Shown here one piece after another: positions 22,581-35,009 of a stretch of DNA of 64,000 nt (positions are counted from its first letter, which is position 1; every line of letters begins with the position of its first letter). The DNA comes from Paracorniculantispora psalliotae (lineage: Eukaryota > Ascomycota > Sordariomycetes > Hypocreales > Cordycipitaceae). The stretch spans positions 434,001 to 498,000 of the forward strand of contig PHFE01000029.1 in the NCBI GenBank assembly GCA_002796755.1, given 5' to 3'. Under the pieces are notes generated by a model, which did not search any database, was not told the origin of the DNA, and saw only the letters and a program-made list of their open reading frames with translations. Position numbers and translations under genes: made by a program.

Positions 22581-25500
22581 GCTCTATCAATACACATCTC
22601 AACTCAAATACGGTTAAACTTGCGATAATTCCTGTACATATTACACGATTTGCCAGTCAATTCGATTTCTAATATCAAGTGTTTTAACTGACTTTCTGTT
22701 TCGTTTTCATAGGCTGAAAACGTTTTCCTGCTGTTAGACGGTTGACCGTAGTCTTAATTGAATGTCTAGGACGAGTAGACCATTCACTGTCAATGCCAAT
22801 CATTTCCCTGCAGTAAGTTCGGGTAACAATCATTTCCATGCAGTAAATTTAACGAGCATGCCGCAGACACGAATCGCCGCCACGAAGCAGCCTTCTCTGC
22901 GAGAAAACGGCAAAGTTGGAAGACTATGCAGGGTAGCGGCGCGCGCCCAGCATGAAGCACATCCATCCACATCACAACCAGCGACCGTAGCGATGTGAGA
23001 CATGGCGCTGTCAGTTCCTGCATCACTTGCTGATCAAATTTGTTTTCTCTCCTCTCCTGACCAAAAAAAAAAAAAAGTGCACTGGCGTTTTCCGTAAGCG
23101 ATTGTACGGCGAACAGACGTTGCCGATAATCCACGGGAACGGGCTCCACGAAATGAGACAAGGTATATCGTATTGTCCACCCCCCTCCTTCGTACTCCAG
23201 AGCGGCTCGGCCCTTTGACCTTGTGCAACCCCTGCTCGATGTTCATGCATCGACGACGACGGCCGAAATTTTGCGCATCCGTTCTGCCAACAGTTCGACG
23301 TTGCATTGAGGTACTTCTGAGACTGGGTGAACGCTTCGTCGATTTTATGACAGCGCAACAGACAGGGCTGTTGCGCGCCAAGGGGACGGGGATGCTCTGG
23401 TGACGTGACACGGACGGCTGGAGAAGAGAATGTCTAAAATACGCTGGAGGTCTCATGCAGAGCATTCTCCTCTTTGGAAGCCGCATTTGTCTCGGTAGGT
23501 GAAGAAGGTACTGGGCGCGGATTACTTCCGCCTTCGCGTTGTCTGGGGCGCAGGTTTAATAGATTGCTTCACCCAATGACTGTCTCGAGAGCGAACAAAG
23601 AAGGTAAAATTGGGCGCCTGCAGCCGGCCGGCCGCAGTGCCGTGCAACACCGTGGGATAGAGTCTTAATTAACATTGATGAATTGAAATTCTTTAACGTG
23701 AAATTGCACTTCTTTGGACAGAAGAAATTGGGTTGGAGGACGCAGCGTCCGCCATTTCGGATTGGGCAGTTGTCTAGTATCATGACACTTCTTGTCGTTC
23801 GATTCGACACATCTGCTCAAGCATCCCCAGGTCAATCAAACGAGACAGCGCATCCAGCAGCTTTGAACGAAGCACAGGGCAAGTAATAATATCCGTAAGC
23901 CGGGAATAAAAACGCTTCGTCTGACCTTTTGACGAGGGGAGACGGCAGCTGAGACATTCATGCCACGACGGGCTTGGCTCTCCCTTTACTTGAGCAGCGC
24001 TACGACCTTTTGTAAATGGTGTTTTACTCTAGCCTGCTAGCGTTCTTGCAAGAATGAGCATTATGACGATCCCGTTGCCTGAACTGGTGTGGCACACTGC
24101 GTCTCCCTGAAGAACTGAGAGCACACATCTTTGTCAAGTCGGGCGGCACCTGGAAGAGACATGATTTTGGCGGTGTACCTGAGACTCTTTTAACAGCTCG
24201 ACAATGCTGCCATCACCATCCAATCTATAATGGACAAAGAAAGGGGTTTAGTGTGCCCAGTCACTTTAGTAACACGGTGCGATGCTCTCGACTTGTTGCG
24301 TCGAGGCAGACGGGTATTTGTCATGGGAGGTCATGCCCAGCTTGTCCACTACAGTCTCAACGCAGCTCGGTGCCGACGAACTGGTCGGCGCGAGCACGGC
24401 AAAAAGCTGGACCAGGGTGCTGATGACCACTCAAACAAGCGGCATATTTTCCGTTGTCTGAGCGCTATGACATGGAAGACGGGAAGAACGAGTCTGGCAG
24501 GGCGATGGCATTGGTCCGGGCGGAACTGGCCGCGGCATTCCGCAATGGTCGGCTAATATGGACAAAGGTATACTTTTATCCAAATTCATGCTGTGATGAG
24601 TTGGATAAGCTAACAGATGTCGAAAGCAAATAATGCGCCGACATGGGTTGTGGCAAATGAGCTGATGGTGATGATAGGACTGCATGGAGAGGTTGTTCGA
24701 TGGAAGCTGGGTCTACAGAGGAACAGACAATGATGGCGTGCGTTGCAGCGGGCGGGTAAGTGCCTTGCAGGTGTACCAGGTCCACCAGTGGATAAGAGAC
24801 CGCTGTACGGAGAAGTCACTCGAGAGACGACGTTGGGGAGTTTGGGCAGGCACGCGGGTTTGATTGGCTGTGTTACGATGAGAGGGTTGAAAGAGTTGAC
24901 AGAGGTGAACGAGGCGAGCCAAAGACCAGCTAAATGAGACCAATTGTAGTTACGGGAAAGGCCCCAGGGACAGGTAGCTGGGTGCGTGCGCAGTGTTTCG
25001 CCGGTGATATGCTTGCACGCCTGAATACATGTCCGCCCTGTGGGATCTGAGGCTAGCAGGGAAACCAGGCTGGGGAGAGAGAGTTACGCTTTGAAATGCA
25101 GGAAATAAATGTAAAATTTGCCCAGTTAAATAAGTCGGTGCTCTTCTGTAGTAGCCAGAAACAAGCTCTTGCACTCTTCAGAAGCCGTGTTCCAGACGAG
25201 CGAGACATTTTGACATGAGAGCATTTCCTAAAGGAGCGACTTGCAGAAAGACGCACCCAGAAGCAGCCTCATAACATGTCGATCCAGGAAGCTGGTCCCA
25301 GCGCCGCCCATCACAGCCGGTTCTGGTGTGCAAGTTTCTGTTATCTCTTAGGCACTTTTGATTCACCACCGCAGCCTTTTTCCCTCCTGCCGAGAAGAGC
25401 TTAGACATTGCCAGTTTGTGGCTTTTTGTGGCTTGTAAGCTAAAAACGGAAAACCGTATAATAGGCCTGCCAATAAATTAAAACAACCTTTTGGCGTTGA

Positions 25501-27956
25501 GGCGTATTGAGCAGCGCTCACCTTGTTAATTAGCGCTGCAGCCTGACTGACACCTGCATACCCCCGGCCGGTACTGCAACGCAGCGCAGCACAGTAAATT
25601 TAGAAGGGCACCCCCACTACAGCGCGCGAGGCCCGCTGCACCCTGCTGCTGTGGCTTGCGACAGCTGCTCTCAGGAAGCACATGCATGGCCACCTCGTCA
25701 TCCTCACCGTGACCGTTTGGTTCGGCGGTACTAACGCACTCTCAACGTGCATCCATCCATCCGTCCATCCACGGCATGCAATTCTGCCGTCCCAGCTGCA
25801 TCACCTTTGCCCACTCACACCTCGTCCGGATGCACCGAGCCAGCTTCCCCCCATCATGGCAAGCAACTTGCAGGTGTCTCACTGGCCCAAAAGTTCCAGC
25901 GACCAGGCTCCGGGTTCCAGGTACGGCGACGTGGACCTGCGTTTGTGGTCTTCATCTGCCGGCATCATGGCGCTGGTCGTTGTCGAAACAAAGGAAAAAG
26001 AAACAGACAAACTGGCTGGTTCATGTCTTCATCCCCGAGCAAGGAGCTGATTATCCTATCATCCAAGGTGAATAATAATCCCGCTCCATACAAACAGCCA
26101 CCATCTTGCGAGACCCAGCTTCGCCACACCAAGGATACCCTCCCGCAAAAAGTAATGCTATCCGTCAAGAAACCGAGGCCCGTCGCCCCTCGCACACTCT
26201 CGCGATATGGTGGTGGTGGCTTGCCGCCCGCCCCCCCGTTCTCAAAAGAGGAGACGACGATAACCCGGCGAAGCCCGCTACGCATCACCGGCTCAACCTC
26301 GTCCGTCTTGTCATGACAATCCTGCGACTTCACGGGTCTGCCTGGCTAAACCTTGCGAGCCACAGGATGCAACGGTTCCAGGTTTGCGTGTGTGTGTGTG
26401 GTAGCAGCGGCCAGGACAAGGTTTACGCTAACTTGTTGGTGCTGTCTTGAGCTGCAACTGGCAGACGTCGAGGGGCATACACCTCTGAGCCCTCGCTATT
26501 ATTAACGAGAAAGACGTCAAGCTAATAATTGTATAGCCAGGTGGTTCCCGGGTCCGACAGTTACGACACCGTGTTCTGCAGCAGAGGCCTGCCGCTGGTC
26601 AGGTCATGTCCTGGGCCTCTTTGGTGCCGGTAGTCGGATGCACCCGCACTAGCAGCGCTCGACACCCAGCGCCCAGCATCCAGCCTGTGCTCGGCCAGTG
26701 GATGTGATAACTGGACGGGATGGGATGGCGTGAGATGAGGGTTCTGCTGCTTTCGCTGCTCGCACTTGGTGGCTGCCATAGTCTGATCCAACCCTTGTTT
26801 GGCGTCCCCCCAGTCCCCGTTCAACCCACTGTATCGCCCGCCAACCATGGATCCCGGCTCACCCTCCCTCGCTGTTCGCCTTTCTTGTCTTGTGCGGTCC
26901 AGGCTCTTGTCTCCACGCGCTGTACAAGTACGTTTGGTACGCCTCCAGCCTCGTATTTAGGCTGCTTTTCAACTGATCCTTGAATGGGGAGAAACAAAAT
27001 AACTCGATAAACGTAACAGCAAGTTCCAATCAAATAGCGCTGTTGGAATTTTGCCACAATTCGACTTGGATCAACTGCTTGCCTAGTCTTTGGCAGGTTT
27101 GTCTGCACAACCACTGGTTCCCACACCACCTCTGCAGGAACATCTGACCCAGCAATGCTAGCATTGCTCGTCCCGCCAGGGTGCCCTGTCACCCTGTCAC
27201 CCCGGACAAAGGCCCCTGGCATCATATCGACACCTGGCTACGGTGTGCCTCCGCCGTCCAGACGTGCTAAGGCACTGCTGCAAGTGGATCGCGTACAAGC
27301 TTGCAGAGACAGAGTCTTGGTCGATTTATACCAGACTCATATCATAGACAAGTGATATAAGGACTGGCGAGCGCCCCCAAACCACAGCTCCGTGCACTCC
27401 CCATGACCGTCTCAAGGATTGTGCCTAAAGTTTATTTGTGAGTACATGACACGGCAAGTATAACCGCTGGTTCTGGTTTACCCAAATTTAGCCCACCATC
27501 CCGTGCCACAAAAAAACAAGTGAAGCTCAGATTGGCGTGGGTGCTCCTGTTATCCACTCTCGCTAGCTCTGCGACCTGATTTCCGTCATATTATTACCTT
27601 GTGCTGGGGGCTCGTCACTGACCATTCGGCGCACGAGGTAGAGCACTTCCGGGGCCTCCCTACGTGCCTGCTCGACGTATCATAACGGATCCCGTCTGCT
27701 GTATGCTAGTCCCGGCCCGCAGAGCCGTTCGTCTTACTCGGGTGCGGCTTGTCCACTCGCAAATCACCTATAACGGCGAGCCCGCCCAGTCCCTCCCCCT
27801 CACCTTGCCCGCGCAACCCCAACTTTCTATACTTGCTTGACCGCGACTTGCTTTGCGTCTCCAACCAAATTTCGTCTTCTCCCCTATTGGGGCCCTCTCC
27901 GAGCCTTACCCCTTGATCGCTTTCACGCATCTTTTCTGTGTTCTGCTGTTTCAAAC
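22581..27956. other. 5.4-kb region without a recognisable gene
   Basis: Open frames here are short, lack family motifs and do not assemble into a plausible spliced gene. It has an A14 run near 23064-23077 and a short (GT)n run near 26387-26400. The right end is the promoter of the gene at 27957. Non-coding RNAs cannot be excluded by eye. Confidence 0.55.
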
Positions 27957-28773
27957 ATGCCTTTTACAGACGCGATGGAGCTGGATCTGCCAGCCAGTTT
28001 TGTAAGTCCCGCTGACCGATGGCGCCTCCCCCGCATCGCAGGATGAATCCTCCCGCTCGACACGAGATCTCTAGGCTAATCAATTCCTCAAACCGCAGCC
28101 TCTCTTTACCCAGCTCCCTCCTGAGCTACGACTGCGCATTTGGAATTATAGCCTCCCAGGCTCGCGAATTGTGCCCGTCCGCTGCGGCGCAGACGACCTG
28201 GCACCAGGCTCGACCCCCAGACTAGTCGCCGCCACCAGCTGCACCACCACGGCTCCGAGCCCCGCCAACTTGTACATTTGCAACGAGTCACGCGCCGAGG
28301 CTATCAAGAGCTATCGTCGCTGCTTTGGCTTTGCCCGCCAGCCCGGTCATATCTACTTTGATCCCGATCACGACATTCTCTATTTCGGGCCGAGAAAGGG
28401 CTACATGGCCAGCGACGCGCAGTTCCGCACTTGCATGGCCCTGTGCGAGCCGTCTGAGCTCGCCACGGTGCGCCGCATCGCCATCAACGACTCTCTCTTT
28501 TGGATCGACGACACGTACCGTTCCATGACGGCGGCGAGCCTGACCATGGACATTTTGCGCATCATTGATCAGTACCTGCCAAATCTGGAGGAGCTGATTT
28601 TCGTACCTCGCGAAGAAGACGAAGCTCGCCATGTCGGTCTCGATCTTACACTGCAACGGATGCACGACCAAGTCTTCACCGCAATCAACACACTTGCCAA
28701 GCAGTATACTGCCTGGAAGGTGCCCGTTTGGCACGTCGTGACCATGGAAATGCTCCACAATGCAGCTGGATGA
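27957..28773 (+). CDS. 2EXR domain-containing protein
   Basis: Exons 27957-28001 and 28099-28773 flank a 97-nt intron (GTAAGT donor, CAG acceptor) and encode 239 aa. Immediately after the intron comes FTQLPPELRLRIWNYSLPG, the defining start of the 2EXR domain, a family greatly expanded in Pezizomycotina and named for two conserved ExR-type motifs. Further domain pieces are LYICNESRAEAIKSYRR near residue 70 and the IYFDPDHDILYFGP stretch near 92. The biochemical role of the family is unknown; an F-box-like start has suggested protein interaction, but that is unproven. A second, diverged family member lies at 44680. The short first exon (15 codons) is chosen because its donor joins in frame to the domain start. 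Confidence 0.85.
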
Positions 28774-29897
28774 AGCAGTTCCGCGGCAGCTGAATTTTGA
28801 CGTTTTTTAAACGCATGAGCAAACCAAAGAATCGCCCGCCAAACTGCGCCCGCCACCGCTCACGCTGAGCAGCCTATAAGCTTACAAACTTATAGCGCCC
28901 CTATATCATCGTCTCAACTTTTCTCTTTCGACGAGGCTTGCTTTTCTTGGTCAGTTCGGTGCTGAGTCGGGGTGGTAGTCTGCAATGCAACCCTATCGGT
29001 CAGTCAGACATGCATGGGCGTGCGTGCCCAAGGTCTAAAATAGCGCCTGATGCTACACCTCTTGCCACGCGGGCTGAGCAGGAAAAACGGCAGACAGTGG
29101 TGCAGAGAGTCGCTGTAAAAAGAAAGCATGAGACAAGGACGGCACAGCCTTTTCGGCGACCGGTTCTTGCGGTGCGTGGCAACTACCCCAACCGAACGGT
29201 GTGGCATCTACTACACACCACTACCACCACCGCCGCAGCCGCCCATAAAAGATGTATTTTTATACTCGATTTTATTGGACGGCTGGACATGGAGAGGCGC
29301 AAAGAGACAACAAGACGTTTGTCTATACTGCTGCATGTTTGAGAAATCTGCATGTCTTTTTTTTTTGTTAAACGAAGACATGCAGTCGTTTGTCGGAGAT
29401 GTGCGCCGCCCATCAGCGGTGAGGCAGGGGCTGAAGAAGCGAGCGTCGCGTTCGCTGATATCAGCAGTACGTGGATCGGCGGATGGAATAAGCCGCGCCA
29501 TGGTCGGCTGAAAACCCCCTTATTGGGATGGGGGTGGTCGAGCGCAGAAGACGAGATGTGCACGACGCGAATATTGTATTAAAAAAAACAGGATTCATGA
29601 TCCTGACTCGAGGGGTGGCAGATGCAGTACAGCGTGATGAGGAACGCTCGCCACCACAGGGTAACCTCGTATATAGTACATGTATATTGTATTTTTATCT
29701 TGATGTCTACCACCCATTGCATGTGGTGTGTATTTTACCTAAATAATTCCAGTTTTATGTATAATCCTTTTCTTTTATAGTGTCAAGATGTAAACGCCGG
29801 GTATCCAACTAAAATGAGCTCAATATACTCTTCCAAATCATGACTTCATCATAAATCGCCCCCTCCTCCCTTTCTTCTCTCTATTCCTTTCTGCTCC
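28774..29897. other. Convergent intergenic region
   Basis: This lies between the 3' ends of two convergent genes. No gene was recognised; several short A and T runs are present, as expected for 3' flanks. Confidence 0.6.
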
Positions 29898-32318
29898 TCA
29901 TGGCGAATCTTGTCGGCGCGCCCCCGTGCCCAGACCGATACCCTTCCTCCGGCCCCGAAGCAGCGCCTTCAATGCGCGTCCGAGCGCCGGCATGTCGCCG
30001 AGCAGCGTAATGTGCCCGCGCTCCGTGCTCACCCGGCCGCCGCGCACGAGCGCGTAGCCCGGCGGCAGCATGGCCTCTTTCGCGAGCGTGACGCCGTCGC
30101 CGGAGCGGAACACGAGGTCGTCGTAGGCGTCGGCGCAGGGGATGCCCTCGCGGCCGTGGACGCCCGCGGCGCACACGGTCGGGATGGTCTTGCCGTAGAG
30201 CACCGACAGCGGCGGATAGGCGTTGGCCTCCTGGTGCCGGGCATCGTGACGCATCTCTCGGCGGAACTGGCGCGTGTCGGCGAGCGTGCGCTTGAGGTAT
30301 TCGTAGTTGCGGCGGTGCTCTTCGTCAGCAGAAGCCAGCCAGCCTTCCTCCGTGATGACGGCGGCGGAGGACGCAGCCTCGCGCGGACTTGCAGGGCTTG
30401 GTGGCGAGGTGCGGCCGCCGGTGGTCATGGACGGCACTACGGGGTCGATTTCGTTTTCGCGCCGGTCGCCTCTGCTGTCGCTCCGCGGACGCAGGAACGA
30501 GTTGGGCAGGAAGGACGCCAGCGAGGACGTGTTGGGCGACTTGTGGAGGGCGGGCAGCGTCGGCGCGAGGCACGGGCTGAGACGGTACTTGACCCAGCTC
30601 ATGGGATCGAGAAAGTCGACGAGGTACTCCTCGCCGGTGTGCTTGTCGACGAAGCAGAAGCCGTCCTCGGGCAGCAGCGCGAAGCTGGTGCGGATGGAAA
30701 AGTTGACGCGCGCGGTGAGCAGCTTCTCGTTGAACAGCACCGCGTCGCCGTTGCGCAGCGGGCCGAGAATGTTCATGCACTGGTGCGGCACGCCGGCGTA
30801 CAGGACGCCGGCAAAGAGATCGGGTCGCTGGTTCACCGCGTGGCGGGTAATGAGTCCGCCCAAGCTGTGGGCGATGACGGTGGCGCCTCGCGACTCGCGT
30901 GCCACGCCGGGCTCGTTGCAAGGCAGGCTGGCGAGAAAGTCTTGCAGGTGCTTGGACAGTCGTCGGGGACTCAGACGCCAGTCGTATCCGAAATCCCACA
31001 CGCGCAGACGGCCGGATTGGGCATTGGGGGAACTCTGCAGCTTGCGGAACAACTTCCGGGATACGTCAATTGGGCCGATATTCTTGAGCATTCCAGAGGG
31101 AATAATGCGTTCCGGCATTGTCTCCTCGTCCTTGTCGGTCAGGCCGACTTCCAGATCAGCCTTGCGTAGGTTGAGGCCGAGCTTCACGGGCGCCCATAAT
31201 TGATGGTGGGGAGGTTCCGCGGAGCGCAGCACGGATCCGCGGTAGCCACCGAGGATGACAATATCGCCGGTCAGATCCTGCAGCATGTCGTCAAACTCGT
31301 CTTTCGGTTTCGTCTCCTGGTCAATTGACGGCTCCGGCATGTCACGCGACGGAACATCTACGTTCGAGTCACTGGAGAAGATGCCGTTGAGAGAAATCTG
31401 CGAGCGTCGTGCCGTGGCCTGCAGCTTGGCCAGGTACGGCATTTTGAAGTTGGGCACTTCCGGGAGGCTGTCTTTCAGAGCCAGCAGACGCATGTTGACC
31501 ATTTCACGCACGTCGTGGAATCTGTCGTCGTCGCCGAGAGACGACTGCCGCGAGAGGCTGTGATAAAGAATACTCTCGTCCGAGGTGGTACGACGGAGCG
31601 AGCCCCGTCGCGGCTCTAAACGTGATGAATCGGAGCTTTCACGAGGAGGCATAATAGGCATGGTTGCCTGGTGTAATGGCCTCACGACGGGTGGTGATGT
31701 GTCGATAGTTTCCGACTTGGAATTTTTGGTGTGGCCTCCAATGTGGATGCTTGGAATCGAATCGGCTAAATTGTTAAAGTATTTCGTCGGTAGGGATGGC
31801 AAGAAATTGCCGGATGAGCCGAAAGAGGGCAGCACTCTTTGGAAGCGCTTCAATGCCTCCTGGCCGGCCGATCCAGATCTCTGGTGGCGCGTGGGACCCA
31901 GCGCGGCACCCAGCGCGCCTTTGGTCTGCTGCGACCGCGTGCTCTTATAAACGTCCTGCGAATTGAACGGCTTCGGTAGAGATAGCGGCGAGGTCTTGCG
32001 CTCTGAAGCTTTCGGCGTCGAGGGCCGCTTCGGGGTCGCGGCTTCGTCGTCGTTGGAGTCTTCTGCGACGTTGGGCACCGAGCTGTCAAAGAAGCCCGAC
32101 ATGCGCTCCATGGCCGCCACCTTCTCAATGGCGGGCGTGTGAATAGATGTGAGGTGGCTTGCCGCCCGGCTCATGGCGGGCTGCAGCACGGCCTGCACGT
32201 CGTCCTGGTCGGGATACATGGACTGCTCGGCGGCGACCTTGGCTTCGTCGTCTGACGTTACGTCCAGTGGCGGCAACCGCGAGGCGGCTGCCACGGCCCT
32301 GCTCTTTTCTGCCGCCAT
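29898..32318 (-). CDS. LCAT-like alpha/beta hydrolase (lipase or acyltransferase)
   Basis: This single exon encodes 806 aa. Residues 1 to about 340 are low-complexity, rich in Ser, Pro and charged residues and probably unstructured. The hydrolase core begins near residue 351 with GDIVILGGYRGS, the first-strand and oxyanion loop typical of lecithin:cholesterol acyltransferase relatives. It continues with WDFGYDWRLSPRRL and the nucleophile elbow AHSLGG near 481-486 with the catalytic serine. Near the C-terminus a segment around DGVTLAKEAMLPPGY and GHITLLGDM could supply the catalytic histidine. Homologues in filamentous fungi are mostly uncharacterised; action on a phospholipid or sterol ester is inference. 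No signal peptide is seen, so it is likely intracellular. The ATG at 32318 is the first in frame; the long disordered start could include further unrecognised exons. Confidence 0.85.
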   Translation of the reverse strand: MAAEKSRAVAAASRLPPLDVTSDDEAKVAAEQSMYPDQDDVQAVLQPAMSRAASHLTSIHTPAIEKVAAMERMSGFFDSSVPNVAEDSNDDEAATPKRPSTPKASERKTSPLSLPKPFNSQDVYKSTRSQQTKGALGAALGPTRHQRSGSAGQEALKRFQRVLPSFGSSGNFLPSLPTKYFNNLADSIPSIHIGGHTKNSKSETIDTSPPVVRPLHQATMPIMPPRESSDSSRLEPRRGSLRRTTSDESILYHSLSRQSSLGDDDRFHDVREMVNMRLLALKDSLPEVPNFKMPYLAKLQATARRSQISLNGIFSSDSNVDVPSRDMPEPSIDQETKPKDEFDDMLQDLTGDIVILGGYRGSVLRSAEPPHHQLWAPVKLGLNLRKADLEVGLTDKDEETMPERIIPSGMLKNIGPIDVSRKLFRKLQSSPNAQSGRLRVWDFGYDWRLSPRRLSKHLQDFLASLPCNEPGVARESRGATVIAHSLGGLITRHAVNQRPDLFAGVLYAGVPHQCMNILGPLRNGDAVLFNEKLLTARVNFSIRTSFALLPEDGFCFVDKHTGEEYLVDFLDPMSWVKYRLSPCLAPTLPALHKSPNTSSLASFLPNSFLRPRSDSRGDRRENEIDPVVPSMTTGGRTSPPSPASPREAASSAAVITEEGWLASADEEHRRNYEYLKRTLADTRQFRREMRHDARHQEANAYPPLSVLYGKTIPTVCAAGVHGREGIPCADAYDDLVFRSGDGVTLAKEAMLPPGYALVRGGRVSTERGHITLLGDMPALGRALKALLRGRRKGIGLGTGARRQDSP

Positions 32319-34130
32319 TTTCAAAAGTGGAAGATGAGACTAGGGCATTCGAGAAACTCGACGGGTTGAGTATGCGACAATTGTTTCTGGGAGAGGGTGG
32401 TGAGACAGGCGAGAGACCTGGGTGGTTGACGTAGGGCTGAGCACAGCTCTGACGGAGCCAATGGGTGGATGACGTTGTGATTTTCTTAGCTTTCACATGC
32501 AAAGACTAGCAGTAGCAGGATGCATGTCCACGTCCGCGCGACAACACAAAATTTGGTCAAGACGTGAATTGGAGAGCTGAACAATCGTAGAGAGAAACAG
32601 GAGAAAAGTAAGAAGCGCAAAGAAGATGGGAATTGGCAGTAGTGGCAATTGGGCGCGGATGAATCGGAACGGCAAGCTTGGCAGGGTTGTTTGGTTTGGC
32701 CAAGCACAAAAGTCGCCCGCCCCTCCTTCAGCTTTCCCGTCCGCTGGGTCCAATCCAGATGTGTGTGCCTTGGTGGGCCGCCACACGGAGATTATGTGCA
32801 TGGGACAAGATGCTGCATGTGATTGTGGAACGAAGAGTTAGGGAGGTTCGAGAAATTCTTCCATCTATTCTCAAGCACCTTTCTTGTTGGATTACACGAC
32901 TTTGAAGCATTGCAAGTAAACATGGCCTGAAACTGGGCACGCGCCTCATGGCTAGAAGCAGGGACGCGCCCCGCATCAACTTAGTGATGACACCACTGAT
33001 GGTTTAGGAAGTCCTAGCCTGGCACGAGGGCACCTGTATAAACGGACGAGATGTGTGGTCAATATGAGGTTTGTGTGTAATACTGCGTAGTACATATTAA
33101 CTTTGTCTAATGCTGGCGAAGTACGTATTGTGAAGAGGTATAGAAGCGCCGGTGTAAGAGCCTGTGTTGCCAACATCTCGAGGTAGGCCTATAATTAGAA
33201 TTGGCTTTTGATTCATTGGCGTACGTGCCTAAAGACCAATAAGTAAAGTCGAGCCATTATTCACGGTACTTGACCTGTGAATTGGCTTCAGGAGATGTCT
33301 CGGCACGGAAGAGACGACTGCACTTCTCGAGCGACCACTTGCATAAAAGATTCTTGCCAGAGAGCCCACCTTACGCAGCTAACGTCAGTTCCAGTAACCC
33401 TGGAAGGGCTGGCTAACTGTCTGCTGCCAGCCGCCCGCAACTCGACATGGGCAATACTACAATTTCACCAGAGGGCAGACATATCTTTACATTGGTCTGG
33501 CACTCAAATTCTGTCTTTAGAGGTTGATAACCTGTTCAGCCAGGTAAGTCGGGGACTACGGGTAACAGCCGACCAGCCTTGTGTAATAAGCTGCGCCACT
33601 ATTGCAGACTACTGCAAGCCATAAGCTGCGACAACGCATCAATTGAGGACTATGATCATCCGGGCATGCTCTCATTGGGCAACTGCCCGATGATACAAGC
33701 TGCTTGCTGCGCCCGACGGTGCCAGGAATATCGCCCCATCATCAGCCCGACCAGCTGGCGCCCTGCTTCAGTGGGCAGCTGTGTGCAGCGCTAGCAATTT
33801 AAGCATTGCCAATGCAGATCCGTGCCAGGACACCACACCAATGGTTTTTGTGTGGTAGCGCAGCATGGTAACAAAACTGGCATAGCGTCGGCATGAGTAG
33901 GCGCCGTTATGACGGCATCGGGGCTCTGCAGCTCGCTGTTCGGTGCAGGGCTGATTGCGAATGCAGATCTGACAAGAAATATATATATGCTTGCGAATCA
34001 GTATTCTCGTCTTCTGCATTATTTTCACAGCTCAACACTGTACGTAGCAGCCACTACGCAACTACAACTACTTTTTAAAAAAGCGCCAACGTATGCATTT
34101 ATAGCCTCTCACCCACCGACACACACCACC
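32319..34130. other. Intergenic between divergent genes
   Basis: It contains the promoters of the LCAT-like gene (left) and of the gene at 34131 (right). A plus-strand frame of 115 codons at 33277-33624 has no recognisable family and no splice partners, so it is not called. Confidence 0.55.
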
Positions 34131-35009
34131 ATGGGCAAGCTCACGAAAGAACAAGAGGCCCGCGCCGAGAAGCTGGACCACGACCTCCCACCCCCCGAAT
34201 ACGCCGCCGGCAACCACCACGCACTCGAACACGCCGACGACGGCACGCCGGACGCGCCGCCGCCCGGCTACACGCCCGGCCCCTCGCCGTACAAGAAGGT
34301 GCCCGTCGGCTGGAACGTCTACTACAAGACGTGGTCGATGCGCACGTTTCGCATCGGCCCGCACGCCGACCAGCCCGTCTTCTCGCTCGAGCTGCACAGC
34401 GGCCTCCTCTCCTCCCGGCCCTTTCTCATCCTGTTCGACGGGCTCGAGACCAAGAGCAGCGCGCAAATCGCCACCGCCAACCGCGACGGCTTCCTCAAGG
34501 GCCACGCGCTCATCACCGTCCCCGGCCGCCCGGGCGCGGCGCAGCCCATCACGGAGCGGCTGACGGTGCATACCCGGCGCATCAACTTTTCGTTCAACGT
34601 CGGCACGGGCAGCCAGACAAGACGAGAGGACTTTGAGTGGCGCTTCTCGCATGGGAAAGAGGTGCGCGTGCTGGACCGCTGGGCGACGGGCTGGAAGCTG
34701 GTGCATCTGGGCTCGAATGAAGGGCAAGTGTTGGCCAAGACGGAGAGCAGCGGGAGTGGGGGACGGTCAGCGAGGCCGCACGGCGAGTCGAGCGACGGGA
34801 AGCCCATTGTTGCCGTGTTTGCGGATAATTCGAAAATGAGCCGCACCAAGCTCGCGCGTTTTCACTTTGTGGGCGCCGGCGCGACGGATGAGTTTGGCGA
34901 GGAATGGGCCATGTTCGTGAGCATGTCGGCGTTGCGCATCTGGGAGCTGATGATGTCCGGCAAAGGCGGCGCCGTGGGCGCGTCGGCGGGCGTAGCCGGT
35001 GCGGTGTAA
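34131..35009 (+). CDS. Conserved fungal protein of unknown function, LURP1/tubby-like fold possible
   Basis: This single exon encodes 292 aa. Start ATG at 34131 has a good context (CACCACC before it), although the frame is open further upstream. Residues 1-50 are charged and proline-rich (PPPEYAAG, PPPGYTPGPSPYKKVP), with PPxY motifs of the type bound by WW domains. The rest is a compact beta-rich domain (FRIGPHADQPVFSLELHSG, then RREDFEWRFSHGKEVRVLD and WKLVHLGSNEGQVLA), ending in a hydrophobic stretch around residue 265-280. The repeated pattern of short strands around a final helix recalls the LURP-one/tubby C-terminal fold found in many fungal proteins; this is an impression, not a demonstrated match. 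No signal peptide is seen. The PPxY motifs could recruit a Nedd4-type ubiquitin ligase. Confidence 0.75.
   Translation: MGKLTKEQEARAEKLDHDLPPPEYAAGNHHALEHADDGTPDAPPPGYTPGPSPYKKVPVGWNVYYKTWSMRTFRIGPHADQPVFSLELHSGLLSSRPFLILFDGLETKSSAQIATANRDGFLKGHALITVPGRPGAAQPITERLTVHTRRINFSFNVGTGSQTRREDFEWRFSHGKEVRVLDRWATGWKLVHLGSNEGQVLAKTESSGSGGRSARPHGESSDGKPIVAVFADNSKMSRTKLARFHFVGAGATDEFGEEWAMFVSMSALRIWELMMSGKGGAVGASAGVAGAV

Noticed and set aside
24080..24423. Open frame starting with RLPEELRAHIF, resembling an F-box or 2EXR start
   Set aside because: It has no start codon or plausible upstream exon, and nothing after the first dozen residues matches the family.
25747..26316. 189-codon open frame in the gene-poor region
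   Set aside because: Composition is Pro/Ser/Arg-rich with no domain, no splice partners and no signal peptide; overlapping frames are equally open.
33277..33624. 115-codon open frame upstream of the gene at 34131
   Set aside because: No recognisable family, poor start context and no splicing partners; chance is sufficient.
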